From positions 34,906-98,905 of the forward strand of contig JAUJNH010000010.1 of assembly GCA_030448245.1 (NCBI GenBank): a stretch of DNA of 64,000 bases. Reading direction: 5' to 3'. Under the pieces are notes generated by a model. It was not told where the DNA came from. It was given only the letters and a program-made list of their open reading frames with translations, and made no database searches. The translations under genes were made by a program, and so were the position numbers. Each line of letters starts with the position of its first letter. The stretch's first letter is position 1. This stretch comes from Acidimicrobiales bacterium. GTDB lineage: Bacteria > Actinomycetota > Acidimicrobiia > Acidimicrobiales > JAUJNH01. This document shows, piece by piece, positions 34,956 through 45,543 of this stretch.

Positions 34956-36302
34956 ATGACCGCGCTCATCGTGCCCAGCGAGGCCGCCGCCGCCGAGCAG
35001 TGCCTGCCGTTCACGGTGATCGACCAGGCCGTCCACCTGCTGGACACCCGGGCCGAGCCGTGGGGCATCCAGATGGAGCTGTGGCTGCCCGGGCACCTGG
35101 ACGACGAGCAGCTGCGGACCGCGGTGCACCAGGCGGTCGATGCCCACCCGATGGCCCGGGCCCGCCAGATGCCGGCCCGCCGCAGCGACCGCACGTGGAC
35201 GTGGGAGATCGGCTCGGCGCTGGACCTCGACCCGCTCCGGGTCGTCACGGCACTGGACGACGCCGCGCTGGCCAGGATCCGGGACGACCTGTACAGCCGG
35301 CAGGTCTCGCTGGCCGAGTCCCCCCCGTTCCGCCTGGTGCTCGCCCACACGCCGATGGGCGACGGTCTCCTGCTCAATGCCAGCCACGCCGCCTTCGACG
35401 GGTTCGGCTGCCTTCGGCTGCTGCACTCGCTGGCCGCCCGCTACGCCGCCCGGTCGGACCCGGCTCCGGCGGTCGACCTCGAGGAGGCGCGCGACGTCGA
35501 GCGCCACCTCGCAGCCCCCGACCGCACCGCCCGGATCCGGCGGCTCCGGATGCTGGCCAGCAAGGCCTCCGACCTGGGCCGGCGTCCGGCCCGCCTCGCC
35601 CCCGACGGCGGCCAGGAGGGCCCGGGCTACCGGCTCCACGTCTGCGCCCTGAGCGAGGAGCAGACCGGGCGCCTCGACATCGACGGCGGCCCGACCATCA
35701 ACGACCTTCTCGTGGCCGCCCTGACCCGAGCCGTCGTCGGCTGGAACGACCAGCACGGCGAGCCCACCGGGCGGGTCAGCCTCCTGGTCCCGGTGAACCT
35801 CCGGCCCAAGGAGTGGCAGCAGGACGTGGTGACGAACATGGTGCTGGAGACGCGGGTGGCCACGAGCCAGCGCGACCGCGCCAACGCGGCGGCGCTCCTG
35901 GCCAAGGTCAGGTCCCAGAGCGAGCAGATCAAGCAGGGGGCCGGCGCCGCCCTCATGGAGGTCATCGGCGGCTGGAGCTCGGTGCCGCTGTGGGCCAAGC
36001 AGCCGCTCACCACGCTCCTCGCCCTCACCGGCAACCGGCTGGTCGACACCGCAGTGATCTCCAACCTCGGCAGCATCGCCGAGCCCCCCGACTTCGGGCC
36101 CGACGCCGGCACTCCCGCCGCCGCCTGGTTCTCGGCTCCGGCCCGGATGCCGTGCGAGCTGTCGCTCGGGGTCCTCATCGTGGGCGGCCGCCTGCACCTG
36201 TCCTTCCGGGTCCGCACGCCGCTGATGGGCCCCGACGCCGTCCGGCGGTTCGCCGATCGCGTCGTCGCCGACCTCCTGGATCTGGTGGAAGAGGCGGGCT
36301 GA
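34956..36302 (+). CDS. condensation/WS-DGAT-superfamily acyltransferase
   Basis: A 448-residue CoA-dependent acyltransferase-fold protein. The active-site motif is S-H-A-A-F-D-G-F-G near residue 138, so the first His of H-H-x-x-x-D-G is Ser, as in several alcohol acyltransferase and mycolipid (PapA-like) branches. The second landmark is V-P-V-N-L-R-P near residue 285, then N-M-V. Two-lobed length is right. It may esterify lipids or a natural product. ATG 34956 is chosen over 34923, because the extra residues are a basic run without likeness to the family. The next hydrolase starts one base after its stop. Confidence 0.7.
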   Translation: MTALIVPSEAAAAEQCLPFTVIDQAVHLLDTRAEPWGIQMELWLPGHLDDEQLRTAVHQAVDAHPMARARQMPARRSDRTWTWEIGSALDLDPLRVVTALDDAALARIRDDLYSRQVSLAESPPFRLVLAHTPMGDGLLLNASHAAFDGFGCLRLLHSLAARYAARSDPAPAVDLEEARDVERHLAAPDRTARIRRLRMLASKASDLGRRPARLAPDGGQEGPGYRLHVCALSEEQTGRLDIDGGPTINDLLVAALTRAVVGWNDQHGEPTGRVSLLVPVNLRPKEWQQDVVTNMVLETRVATSQRDRANAAALLAKVRSQSEQIKQGAGAALMEVIGGWSSVPLWAKQPLTTLLALTGNRLVDTAVISNLGSIAEPPDFGPDAGTPAAAWFSAPARMPCELSLGVLIVGGRLHLSFRVRTPLMGPDAVRRFADRVVADLLDLVEEAG

Positions 36303-36303
36303 G

Positions 36304-37233
36304 GTGGCCGACCTGCGCGCCGAGCTGCAACGGGCCCGCGGGATCGCCCGCCGCCGACCCAAGGTGGACCCGGAGCCCCCCGTGCCGCCGCCCCTCCCGC
36401 CGGGCCGGACGGTGGTCCTCCCCGGGCGGGGCGAGCTGTTCGTACGGAGCGTCGACGGGCCCGAGGGGGGGTCGTTCCCCGTCCTGCTCCTGCACGGCTG
36501 GATGTGGACCGCCGACCTCAACTGGTGGTCGGTGTACGAGCCGCTCGGCGCCGCCCATCAGGTCCTGGGGGCGGATCATCGCGACCACGGCCGCAGCATG
36601 CGCACCGAGGGCCCCTTCACGCTCGAGGACGCCGCCGACGACCACGCCGCCCTCCTCGACCTGCTCGGCATCCCAAAGGTGATCGTGTGCGGCTACTCGA
36701 TGGGCGGCCCGGTGGCCATGCTCCTGGCCGAGCGCCACCCGGAGAAGGTGGCGGGCATGGTGCTGGCCGGGACCACGCTCGACTTCTCGTCGGGGTCGTG
36801 GGTGGCCGCCTTCCGCTGGCGGCTGATGCCGCTCTTCGGCGGTGTCATCCGCCTGGGCCACTTCGAGTGGATCGTCGCCCGCCACCTGCGCTGGTCGGCC
36901 GAGCGCGAACCCGACGTTGCCCCCTACCGGGCGTGGATGGCGGGCGAGTGGCGGCGGCAGGCGGCCAAGGACATCGTCGACGGCGGTGAGGCCATGGCCG
37001 GGTTCGACATGCGGCAGCGGGCGGCCGCCCTTCGCCACCTCCCGTCCGTGGTGGTCGTGCCCACCGGCGACCAGCTCGTCGAGCCCTGGCGGCAGCGGGC
37101 CCTCGCCGAGGCCATCGGAGCCGAGGTGCTCGAGTTCGACGGCGACCACTTCGTCAACCTCGAAGGGCCAAAGGTGTTCGCACCGGCCATCGTCGAGGCT
37201 GCAGCCCGGGTGGCCGCACGCGTCTCGAGCTGA
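36304..37233 (+). CDS. alpha/beta hydrolase
   Basis: A 309-residue alpha/beta-fold hydrolase. The oxyanion segment is L-L-H-G-W-M-W-T, the nucleophile elbow G-Y-S-M-G-G, and the closing histidine lies in F-D-G-D-H-F-V-N. The N-terminal 45 residues are a charged segment ending in a proline run P-P-V-P-P-P-L-P-P-G. Its close relative at 37237-38155 shares this odd front end. It follows the acyltransferase by one base, so hydrolase and acyltransferase probably act on the same ester class. Confidence 0.82.
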   Translation: MADLRAELQRARGIARRRPKVDPEPPVPPPLPPGRTVVLPGRGELFVRSVDGPEGGSFPVLLLHGWMWTADLNWWSVYEPLGAAHQVLGADHRDHGRSMRTEGPFTLEDAADDHAALLDLLGIPKVIVCGYSMGGPVAMLLAERHPEKVAGMVLAGTTLDFSSGSWVAAFRWRLMPLFGGVIRLGHFEWIVARHLRWSAEREPDVAPYRAWMAGEWRRQAAKDIVDGGEAMAGFDMRQRAAALRHLPSVVVVPTGDQLVEPWRQRALAEAIGAEVLEFDGDHFVNLEGPKVFAPAIVEAAARVAARVSS

Positions 37234-37236
37234 GCC

Positions 37237-38155
37237 TCAGCCCTTTCGGCCGATGCGGGCGGCGACCAGGCCGACCGCCTTGTCGAGGGCGCCGCCGACC
37301 TCGTCGGGCTTCACCATCCAGCCGTTGTGGGCGGTGTCGATCTCGATCACCTCGGTGCCAGGGATGGCCTTGGCCAGCTCGTGCTGGCGCCGCGGGCGGA
37401 TGAGATGGTCGTCCTTGGTGACCACCACGGCCGTAGGGACGTCGATCGACGGGGCGAAGTCGCGGGCGTCAAAGGCGCTGAGGGCCCGGCTGGAGGCGGC
37501 GATGCTGGACGGGTCGCCCCGACGGACCTCGGCCTTCAGCCACGGGAGGAGGGGCTCGAGGTCGGGCTGGTGCTCGGCGGCCATGCGCAGGTACCGCTCG
37601 GTCAGGCCCCGTGGGGTGCCGAAGCCAGGCCGTACTCGACCTGAGCCATCCCGGTCCACAGCACCCGCTCGCGGAGGCTGGCCCGCCACTGCAGGCCGGT
37701 GGACTGCAGGACGAGGCCGGCCACCGTCTCCCGATGACGATGCCACTGCACCAGGCCCACCGACCCCCCCCATCGAGTAGCCGACGACGATCGCGGGGGA
37801 CGCGCCGAGGTGGCGCAGCAGGGCGGCGGCGTCGTCGGCGGCGGCGTCGAGGGTGAAGCGCTCATCGCTGCGCAGCCCGCGGCCGTGGCCCCGCTGGTCG
37901 ATGGCCAGGACCCGGCCGTGGCGGCCGATGGCGTCATACGGTGAACCAGTTCACGTCGGCCGTGAGGGTCCACCCGTGCAGCAGCAGGATCGTGGGATCA
38001 CCAGGCTGACCTGGGATCTCCCGGACGAACATCTCACCTCGATCCGGCACGTGCTCGATCCGAGCGGGCGGCAGCTCGGGCGGGATCGGCGGTTGCGGCT
38101 CGACCGACTCCAGCTTCCTCCAGAACTGCCTGAATGCCGACAGGCGGGTCGCCAT
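37237..38155 (-). pseudogene. broken paralogue of the 36304 hydrolase
   Basis: Three reading-frame pieces make one alpha/beta hydrolase of about 300 residues. It has the same proline-rich front (P-P-I-P-P-E-L-P-P-A-R), L-L-H-G-W-T-L-T-A-D-V-N-W, G-Y-S-M-G-G and a final D-T-A-H-N-G-W. The breaks are a two-base loss near 37940, an extra G in a run of eight at about 37771-37778, and one more near 37625. It is convergent with its intact copy, with three bases between stops. An inverted duplication followed by decay is the simplest reading. Confidence 0.8.
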
Positions 38156-38196
38156 CGGCCCCTCTTTTAGCCGATGGGCTTGGCGGATGCTTCGAG

Positions 38197-38202
38197 TACC
38201 CT
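38197..38202 (+). promoter_or_regulatory. leaderless -10 element for glyS
   Basis: TACCCT, nine bases before ATG 38212. Confidence 0.45.
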
Positions 38203-38211
38203 CAGCCGGCC

Positions 38212-39546
<1,335 letters not shown>

Positions 39547-39553
39547 CCCTCAG

Positions 39554-39559
39554 TAGGCT
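39554..39559 (+). promoter_or_regulatory. leaderless -10 element for ppdK
   Basis: TAGGCT, eight bases before GTG 39568. The window's -35 regions are poorly conserved and none is clear here. Confidence 0.5.
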
Positions 39560-39567
39560 CGGCCGTC

Positions 39568-42186
39568 GTGCCCTACGTCTACGCCTTCGACCACCAGCAC
39601 CCGCAGCCCCCCATGCAGATGAAGGACCTCCTCGGGGGCAAGGGCGCCAACCTGGCCGAGATGACGTCGGTGCTGGGCCTGCCCGTGCCGCCAGGGTTCA
39701 CGATCACGACCGAGGCGTGCAACGCCTACATGGCGTCGGGCTGGCCGGACGGCCTCGACGAGGAGATCTCCCAGCAGGTGGCCCGGCTCGAGGAGAAGAT
39801 GGGCCGGCGCCTGGGCGACGCCAGCGACCCGCTCCTGGTCAGCGTCCGCTCCGGGGCCAAGTTCTCCATGCCGGGGATGATGGACACGGTCCTCAACCTC
39901 GGGCTCAACGACGCCAGCGTCGAGGGCCTCGCCAAGGCCATGGACGAGCGGTTCGCCTACGACTCCTACCGCCGCTTTCTCGCCATGTACGGGCGCATCG
40001 TGCTGGGCGTCGAGGGCGAGCCCTTCGACGAGGCCCTCGACCGGGCCAAGGAGGACAGCGGGGCCACCACCGACGCCACTGTCCCCGCCCCCCGGCTGCG
40101 GGAGCTGTGCGAGGAGGAGAAGGCGATCGTCGAAAAGGCGACCGGCGCACCGTTCCCCCAGGACCCGACGGAGCAGTTGCGCGGAGCCGTCGAGGCCGTG
40201 TTCAAGAGCTGGGACGGGGCGCGGGCCCGGGCCTACCGGGTGCGTGAGCGCATCCCGCACGACCTGGGCACCGCCGTCAACGTCCAGGCCATGGTGTTCG
40301 GCAACCGCGACGACACCAGTGGCACCGGCGTCGGCTTCACCCGCTCGCCCTCGACCGGCGAGAACGTCCCCTACGGCGACTTCCTCATCAACGCCCAGGG
40401 CGAGGACGTGGTGGCCGGCATCCGCAACACCGAGGACCTCGACCACCTGAAGGAGCGCTTCCCCGAGATCCACGGGGAGCTGCTCGGCATCTTCGAGACC
40501 CTCGAGGGCCACTACAAGGACATGTGCGACACCGAGTTCACCATCGAGCAGGGCAAGCTCTGGATGCTGCAGACGCGGGTCGGCAAGCGCAACGGGGTGG
40601 CCGCTCTCCGCATGGCCGTGGAGATGACCTCGCCGGACGACCTGGGGATCTCCCGGAAGGACGCCATCACCCGCATCACCGGCGACCTGCTCGACCAGGT
40701 GCTGCACCCGCAGTTCGCCGAGCCGGTGACCGCCGTGGCCAAGGGCCTCGGTGCGTCGCCCGGCGCCGCCGTGGGCCAGGTGTACTTCACCGCCGACGAC
40801 GCCGAGGAGGCGGCGCAGCGGGGCGAGAAGGTGATCCTGGTCCGCAACGAGACCTCGCCCGAGGACGTGCACGGCATGATCGTGGCCGAGGGCATCCTCA
40901 CCACCAGGGGCGGGCTCGTCTCCCACGCTGCCGTCGTCGCTCGCGGCTGGGGCAAGCCGGCCATCGTGGGTGCCGAGTCGGTGAAGATCTCCGGGCAGCA
41001 GTTCAGCGTCGGTGGGACCGTGGTGCAGGAGGGCGACGTCATCTCCCTCAACGGCGCCACCGGCGAGGTGGTCGTGGGGGCGGTCAAGGTGGCAGCCGGG
41101 GTCGCCTCCGAGGAGTTCCACACCCTGCTCGGCTGGGCCGACGACCTGCGGGCCGGGAACCTGAACGTGCGCGCCAACGCCGACAACGGCCCCGACGCCA
41201 CCAACGCCAGGAAGTTCGGGGCCGAGGGCATCGGGCTGTGCCGCACCGAGCACATGTTCCTCGGCGACGACCGGCTCCCCATCGTCCGCAAGATGATCCT
41301 GGCCGGCACCCCCGACGAGGAGGCGTCCGCCCTCGAGGCGCTTCGGGGCGCCCAGAAGGACGACTTCGTCGAGATCCTCGAGGCGATGGACGGGTTGCCC
41401 GTCTGCGTCCGCCTGCTCGACCCGCCGCTGCACGAGTTCCTGCCCTCCTCCGAGGAGCTGGTCGTGAAGCAGGCCACCAGCGGCCTGTCCGACGAGGAGC
41501 AGCGTCTCCTCGACGCCGCCCGCGAGTGGGAGGAGGTCAACCCCATGCTCGGCACCCGGGGCGTGCGCCTCGGCGTCGTGAAGCCCGGGCTCTACGGCAT
41601 GCAGGTGCGGGCCCTCCTCGAGGCGTGCGCCGAGCGGGTGGCGGCCGGCGGGAACCCCGTGGTCGAGGTGATGATCCCGCTCACCGTGAACCGCGAGGAG
41701 CTGGCCGCCGCCCGGTACTGGGTGGAGCTGGCCATCGCCGACGCCGGCCACGTGGGCGAGGTCACCATCGGCACGATGGTCGAGACGCCGCGGGCGGCGC
41801 TCCGGGCGGCCGACCTGGCCGAGGTGGCCGACTTCTTCTCCTTCGGCACCAACGACCTGACCCAGATGACCTTCGGCTTCAGCCGCGACGACGTGTCCAG
41901 CAAGACCATGCCGGCCTACCTCGACCAGGGCCTGCTGAAGCGGGACCCCTTCGACACCATCGACCAGGAGGGCGTGGGCGAGCTGGTTCGGATGGGCGCC
42001 GACCGGGGCCGGTCGGTGAAGCCCGACCTGAAGCTGGGCGTGTGCGGCGAGCACGGCGGCGACCCCGAGTCGATCCAGCTGTTCTACGACGCCGGCCTCG
42101 ACTACGTGTCGTGCTCGCCGTTCCGGGTACCCATCGCACGGCTGGCGGCCGCCCAGGCCGTCATCAAGAGCGGGAAGAGGGGGTAG
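39568..42186 (+). CDS. ppdK: pyruvate, phosphate dikinase
   Basis: An 872-residue PPDK, interconverting pyruvate + ATP + Pi and PEP + AMP + PPi, a pyrophosphate-linked entry to gluconeogenesis or a glycolytic variant. The nucleotide domain begins G-G-K-G-A-N-L-A-E-M. The swivelling phosphohistidine is in T-R-G-G-L-V-S-H-A-A. The PEP-binding barrel ends with V-C-G-E-H-G-G-D-P and the catalytic cysteine region C-S-P-F-R-V-P-I-A. Full length, no breaks. The next gene begins three bases after its stop. Confidence 0.97.
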   Translation: MPYVYAFDHQHPQPPMQMKDLLGGKGANLAEMTSVLGLPVPPGFTITTEACNAYMASGWPDGLDEEISQQVARLEEKMGRRLGDASDPLLVSVRSGAKFSMPGMMDTVLNLGLNDASVEGLAKAMDERFAYDSYRRFLAMYGRIVLGVEGEPFDEALDRAKEDSGATTDATVPAPRLRELCEEEKAIVEKATGAPFPQDPTEQLRGAVEAVFKSWDGARARAYRVRERIPHDLGTAVNVQAMVFGNRDDTSGTGVGFTRSPSTGENVPYGDFLINAQGEDVVAGIRNTEDLDHLKERFPEIHGELLGIFETLEGHYKDMCDTEFTIEQGKLWMLQTRVGKRNGVAALRMAVEMTSPDDLGISRKDAITRITGDLLDQVLHPQFAEPVTAVAKGLGASPGAAVGQVYFTADDAEEAAQRGEKVILVRNETSPEDVHGMIVAEGILTTRGGLVSHAAVVARGWGKPAIVGAESVKISGQQFSVGGTVVQEGDVISLNGATGEVVVGAVKVAAGVASEEFHTLLGWADDLRAGNLNVRANADNGPDATNARKFGAEGIGLCRTEHMFLGDDRLPIVRKMILAGTPDEEASALEALRGAQKDDFVEILEAMDGLPVCVRLLDPPLHEFLPSSEELVVKQATSGLSDEEQRLLDAAREWEEVNPMLGTRGVRLGVVKPGLYGMQVRALLEACAERVAAGGNPVVEVMIPLTVNREELAAARYWVELAIADAGHVGEVTIGTMVETPRAALRAADLAEVADFFSFGTNDLTQMTFGFSRDDVSSKTMPAYLDQGLLKRDPFDTIDQEGVGELVRMGADRGRSVKPDLKLGVCGEHGGDPESIQLFYDAGLDYVSCSPFRVPIARLAAAQAVIKSGKRG

Positions 42187-42189
42187 GAC

Positions 42190-42615
42190 ATGGGATTCCT
42201 GGACAAGGCCAAGTCGCAGGCCCAGAGGCTGCAGGAGACGGTCACCGACAAGACGTCGACGCTCCAGCGCGACCGGAGGGCCGACAAGCTGTTGGAGGAG
42301 CTGGGGACGCTGGCGTTCCTCGAGCTGGTGGGCAGGGCCGAGCCGGCCCACGCCGCCCGCCTCGAGACCCTGCGGGCCGAGCTGATCCAGCTCGAGGCCG
42401 ACGGCAGCAAGATCACGTGGAGCCCGCCGGAGCCGCCGGCGACGGCGCCCGCACCGCCCACCGGCGGTTCCCCGCCGCCTCCGCCGTCTCCCCCGCCGCC
42501 GCCTCCCCCGCCGACGTCGACGCCGCCGCCGCCGTTCTCCACGCCGCCGCCGCCCTCGTCGATGCCGCCGCCTCCGCCTCCCGCGCCCCCGCCGCCGCCC
42601 AGCCCGCTGGGCTAG
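42190..42615 (+). CDS. PPDK-linked small protein with polyproline tail
   Basis: A 141-residue protein whose first 80 residues are charged and probably coiled-coil (M-G-F-L-D-K-A-K-S-Q-A-Q-R-L-Q, then L-L-E-E-L-G-T-L-A-F-L-E). The last 60 residues are mostly proline with single Ser, Thr or Met. It starts three bases after ppdK and must be on the same message. Such tails usually bind partner proteins. Function is unknown; a role beside PPDK is inference from position alone. Confidence 0.7.
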   Translation: MGFLDKAKSQAQRLQETVTDKTSTLQRDRRADKLLEELGTLAFLELVGRAEPAHAARLETLRAELIQLEADGSKITWSPPEPPATAPAPPTGGSPPPPPSPPPPPPPPTSTPPPPFSTPPPPSSMPPPPPPAPPPPPSPLG

Positions 42616-42625
42616 CGGCTCGCCC

Positions 42626-44089
42626 GTGACCAGGGCGGCCGCCGGAGCCCTCGTCTTCGCCACCTCGGCCGCCGTCCTCGTCCTCGAGATCCTGGCTGGG
42701 CGCCTGCTCGCGCCCTACATCGGCGTCACCCTCGAGACGACCAGCGGGATCATCGGCGTGGTGCTCGCCGCCATCAGCACCGGCGCGTGGGCCGGCGGCC
42801 GCCTCGCCGACGCCACCGACCCGCGCCGCCTCATCGGGCCGCTCCTCGTGGGCGGGGGAGCCGCCTCGCTGCTCGTCGTCCCGCTCGTGCGGCTGCTCGG
42901 CCCGTCGGCCGACGGGGCGGCCGGGTCGATCGTGCTCCTGGCAACCGGTGCCTTCTTCCTGCCAGCGGCCCTGCTGTCGGCGGTGGCCCCCGCAGTGGTG
43001 AAGCTGCAGGTCCGCGACCTCGCCACCACCGGGGCCACCGTCGGCAACCTGTCGGCACTGGGTACTGCGGGCGCCATCCTCGGCACGTTCGTCACCGGCT
43101 TCCTGCTCGTCGCCACCAGCCCCGTGCGCCTCATCATCACCGGGCTCGGCGTCCTCACGCTCGTGGCCGGAGCGATCCTGACCGTCGTGCTCGGCCGCCG
43201 GCCGCCCGCCGGGACGGCGGCCGTGGGGTTGGTGCTGGGGGTGCTGGGCGCCGGGCTGGCCGTCGCCGTCCCGGAACGGTGCCCCGACGCCAGCGTCTAC
43301 TACTGCGCCCGGGTCGAGCGGGATCCGGACCGGCCCACGGGCCGGGTCCTGCGGCTCGACACGCTCCGCCACAGCTACGTCGACCTGGCCGACCCGACCC
43401 ACCTCGAGTTCTCCTACACGCGCTCGTTCGCGGCAATCATCGACGGCCTGCCGCCCGGGCCGCTCTCGGCGCTCCACATCGGCGGCGGCGGGTTCACCAT
43501 GCCGCGCTGGCTGGCGGCCACCAGACCAGGTTCGTCGAGCGTGGTGCTCGAGCTCGACCCCGCACTGATCGAGCTCGCCCGGCGCGAGCTCGGCCTGCGC
43601 ACCGGGCCCGACCTGCGCGTCGTCGAAGGCGATGGCCGCCTGCGCATCGGGGCGCAGCCGAGCGATGCCTTCGACCTCGTGGTCGGCGACGCCTTTGGCG
43701 GCATGTCGGTGCCCTGGCACCTGACCACCCGCGACGTGGTGGGCGAGGTGCAGCGGGTGTTGCGCCCGGGCGGGACCTATGTCATCAACGTCATCGACCA
43801 CGCGCCGCAGGGCTTCGTCAAGGCCGAGGCGGCCACGCTGGGGGCCGTCTTCAACCACGTCGCGCTGGTGGCAACGGCCGAGCAGGTGGGCGGGAAGGGT
43901 GGCGGCAACCACGTGCTGGTGGCCTCCGACGGCCCGATCGACCTGGTCGGGCTCGAGCGCCGGCTGGCACCCCGTCCCGATCGGCAGACGGCGGTGAGCG
44001 GGTCTCAGCTGGAGCAGTTCGTCGACGGGGCCGAGGTCCTCACCGACGACTTCGCCCCGGTCGACCAGCTGATCGGCCGCGGCAGCTAG
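42626..44089 (+). CDS. membrane-fused spermidine synthase-like protein
   Basis: A 487-residue protein with seven or so membrane helices (residues 1-220) fused to a class I methyltransferase-fold domain of the spermidine-synthase type. H-I-G-G-G-G-F-T-M-P-R-W, V-V-L-E-L-D-P, V-V-E-G-D-G-R and V-V-G-D-A-F-G-G are the aminopropyl-transferase-like blocks. Many such fusions in actinobacteria have no proven polyamine activity. It follows the proline-rich gene by ten bases and may belong to the ppdK transcript. Confidence 0.82.
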   Translation: MTRAAAGALVFATSAAVLVLEILAGRLLAPYIGVTLETTSGIIGVVLAAISTGAWAGGRLADATDPRRLIGPLLVGGGAASLLVVPLVRLLGPSADGAAGSIVLLATGAFFLPAALLSAVAPAVVKLQVRDLATTGATVGNLSALGTAGAILGTFVTGFLLVATSPVRLIITGLGVLTLVAGAILTVVLGRRPPAGTAAVGLVLGVLGAGLAVAVPERCPDASVYYCARVERDPDRPTGRVLRLDTLRHSYVDLADPTHLEFSYTRSFAAIIDGLPPGPLSALHIGGGGFTMPRWLAATRPGSSSVVLELDPALIELARRELGLRTGPDLRVVEGDGRLRIGAQPSDAFDLVVGDAFGGMSVPWHLTTRDVVGEVQRVLRPGGTYVINVIDHAPQGFVKAEAATLGAVFNHVALVATAEQVGGKGGGNHVLVASDGPIDLVGLERRLAPRPDRQTAVSGSQLEQFVDGAEVLTDDFAPVDQLIGRGS

Positions 44090-44102
44090 CCGTCGGTCCC
44101 GT

Positions 44103-44489
44103 TCAGGTGGTCGCGGACACGCCGAGGGCCTCCCGCAGACCCTCGAGGTCGGGTGACCCGAAGACGATGCGGGTCTTGGTGGCCAGGTAGAGGAGGTCGA
44201 GGTTCACGCCGGCCTCTGCCACCGTGCGGGCCAGGTCGGCCAGGACGCCGGGCCGGTCGTCGGCGTCGACCACCACCACCTCGCGCTCGCTGGTGATGGT
44301 GACACCGGCGGTGGCCAGGGCGTGCTTGGCCGCCTCCGGATACTTCACGAGGATGTGGAGGCACGCCTGGTCGGACGGGCGGGTGCAGGTGGCCGCGGAG
44401 ATGTTCACCCCGGCGTCGCTGATGGCCGCCGTCAGGTGGGCCAGTGCACCGGGCTTGTTCTCCACCTCGATCAGCAGGTCAGTCGCCAT
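44103..44489 (-). CDS. tandem ACT-domain protein
   Basis: A 128-residue protein made of two ACT domains and nothing else. The first is D-L-L-I-E-V-E-N-K-P-G-A-L-A-H-L, the second V-V-V-D-A-D-D-R-P-G-V-L-A-D-L. ACT domains bind amino acids or other small ligands and give feedback control. Stand-alone double-ACT proteins are presumed regulatory. No enzyme partner is next to it. It is convergent with the spermidine-synthase-like gene. Confidence 0.85.
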   Translation of the reverse strand: MATDLLIEVENKPGALAHLTAAISDAGVNISAATCTRPSDQACLHILVKYPEAAKHALATAGVTITSEREVVVVDADDRPGVLADLARTVAEAGVNLDLLYLATKTRIVFGSPDLEGLREALGVSATT

Positions 44490-44546
44490 CGGGCCACAGC
44501 CAAGCAGACCAAGGCGGAGCGCGGAAGGGGCGGCCAGCCAGGGCAG

Positions 44547-45494
44547 TCAGTGCGACGCGCCACCGGCCCTGGCCCGACCCACGGCCTCGACGCACCGCAG
44601 CCACGTCTCGGCGAAGGCGGCGGCGTCGATGCCCTCCGTCACGCCCGTCGGCCGGCCGCCGGGATCGTCCCGGAAGTCGAGCACGCCGTCCTCGACCCGC
44701 GGTGCGATCACCCGCTCGCTGAGCTCGACCCCCGGCCATCCCACGGCCACCGCGCAGGTCACGGGGTCCCAGTGGAAGTTGACCAGGTCGCCGGGCAGGC
44801 CGGGGTGGTCGGCGGCCAGGCCACGCCGGCCGCTGTCGTGGGCGTACGCCTCGGACTGGCGGGCCAGCAGGGCGCCGACGGCACCAGCCGCCCGCAGGCG
44901 GGGCAGGTCCCGGACCCGCAGGTGGGCCCGCATCGACACGGGCATCGTCACGAGCGTGAGGTCGGCGGCGGCGGCCACCACCTCGGCTGCCCTGGTGTCG
45001 CACTGCACGTTCCAGTCACGCTCTGGCCCCCACCTCGGCAGCCCGGGGCCGGGCTCACCCAGCCAGCCGCCCATCGCCACCACCCGCACCCCTGCGAGGC
45101 TGCCGGGGCGGGTGACCTCGAGCAGGGCAAGGTTGGTCTGAGCCCCGATGGCGACCACCGTGGCGCCCGCGGCGGCGTTGCCGGCCAGGAGGTCGACGGC
45201 TGCCCCCGGTGGCGACGGCTTGGGGGTCACCGGGTCGGGCCAGTAGCGCTGGTCGCCCCAGGTGGGGTCGAACCGCCTCCCCGTCGTGATCGACGAGCCG
45301 GCGCCGGCGACGACCGGGATGTCGGGCCGTCCGGCCAGGCGCAGCACCTCCTGGACGCACCCGGCCCTGCGCCCGTCGGCCTCGAGGTTGGTGGTGATGC
45401 CCACGATCTCGACGCCCGGCCAGCCGAGGAGCATCACCAGGGCGCACGCGTCGTCGGGATCACCGCCCAGGTCGGTGTCGAGGTGGACCTCCAT
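44547..45494 (-). CDS. nucleoside hydrolase family protein
   Basis: A 315-residue inosine/uridine-preferring nucleoside hydrolase-type protein, releasing base from ribonucleosides in salvage. The calcium-binding aspartates are in D-T-D-L-G-G-D-P-D-D-A near the N-terminus, with the further site N-V-Q-C-D. F-H-W-D-P-V-T-C is the C-terminal ligand block. ATG 45494 is used because the conserved V-H-L-D-T-D-L-G-G-D starts there. Forty-nine bases separate it from the divergent VOC gene. Confidence 0.82.
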   Translation of the reverse strand: MEVHLDTDLGGDPDDACALVMLLGWPGVEIVGITTNLEADGRRAGCVQEVLRLAGRPDIPVVAGAGSSITTGRRFDPTWGDQRYWPDPVTPKPSPPGAAVDLLAGNAAAGATVVAIGAQTNLALLEVTRPGSLAGVRVVAMGGWLGEPGPGLPRWGPERDWNVQCDTRAAEVVAAAADLTLVTMPVSMRAHLRVRDLPRLRAAGAVGALLARQSEAYAHDSGRRGLAADHPGLPGDLVNFHWDPVTCAVAVGWPGVELSERVIAPRVEDGVLDFRDDPGGRPTGVTEGIDAAAFAETWLRCVEAVGRARAGGASH

Positions 45495-45543
45495 CCTCAG
45501 ATGGCTAGCACCCCCGCTCGGCGGCGGATGGCAGGCTGCGCTC

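Noticed and set aside
37934..37942. A TGA in the broken alpha/beta hydrolase considered as a third selenocysteine codon
   Set aside because: The alignment with its intact paralogue shows two missing bases there, and the following frame is shifted. The TGA is a by-product of the indel and not at a cysteine.
39550..42663. A 1037-codon open frame on the minus strand opposite ppdK, and similar very long frames elsewhere (for example 26363-30169, 1473-3389, 19904-22831)
   Set aside because: They are shadows of real genes, made by the scarcity of stop codons in GC-rich DNA. They show low-complexity Arg/Gly/Pro/Ala composition and no domain patterns.
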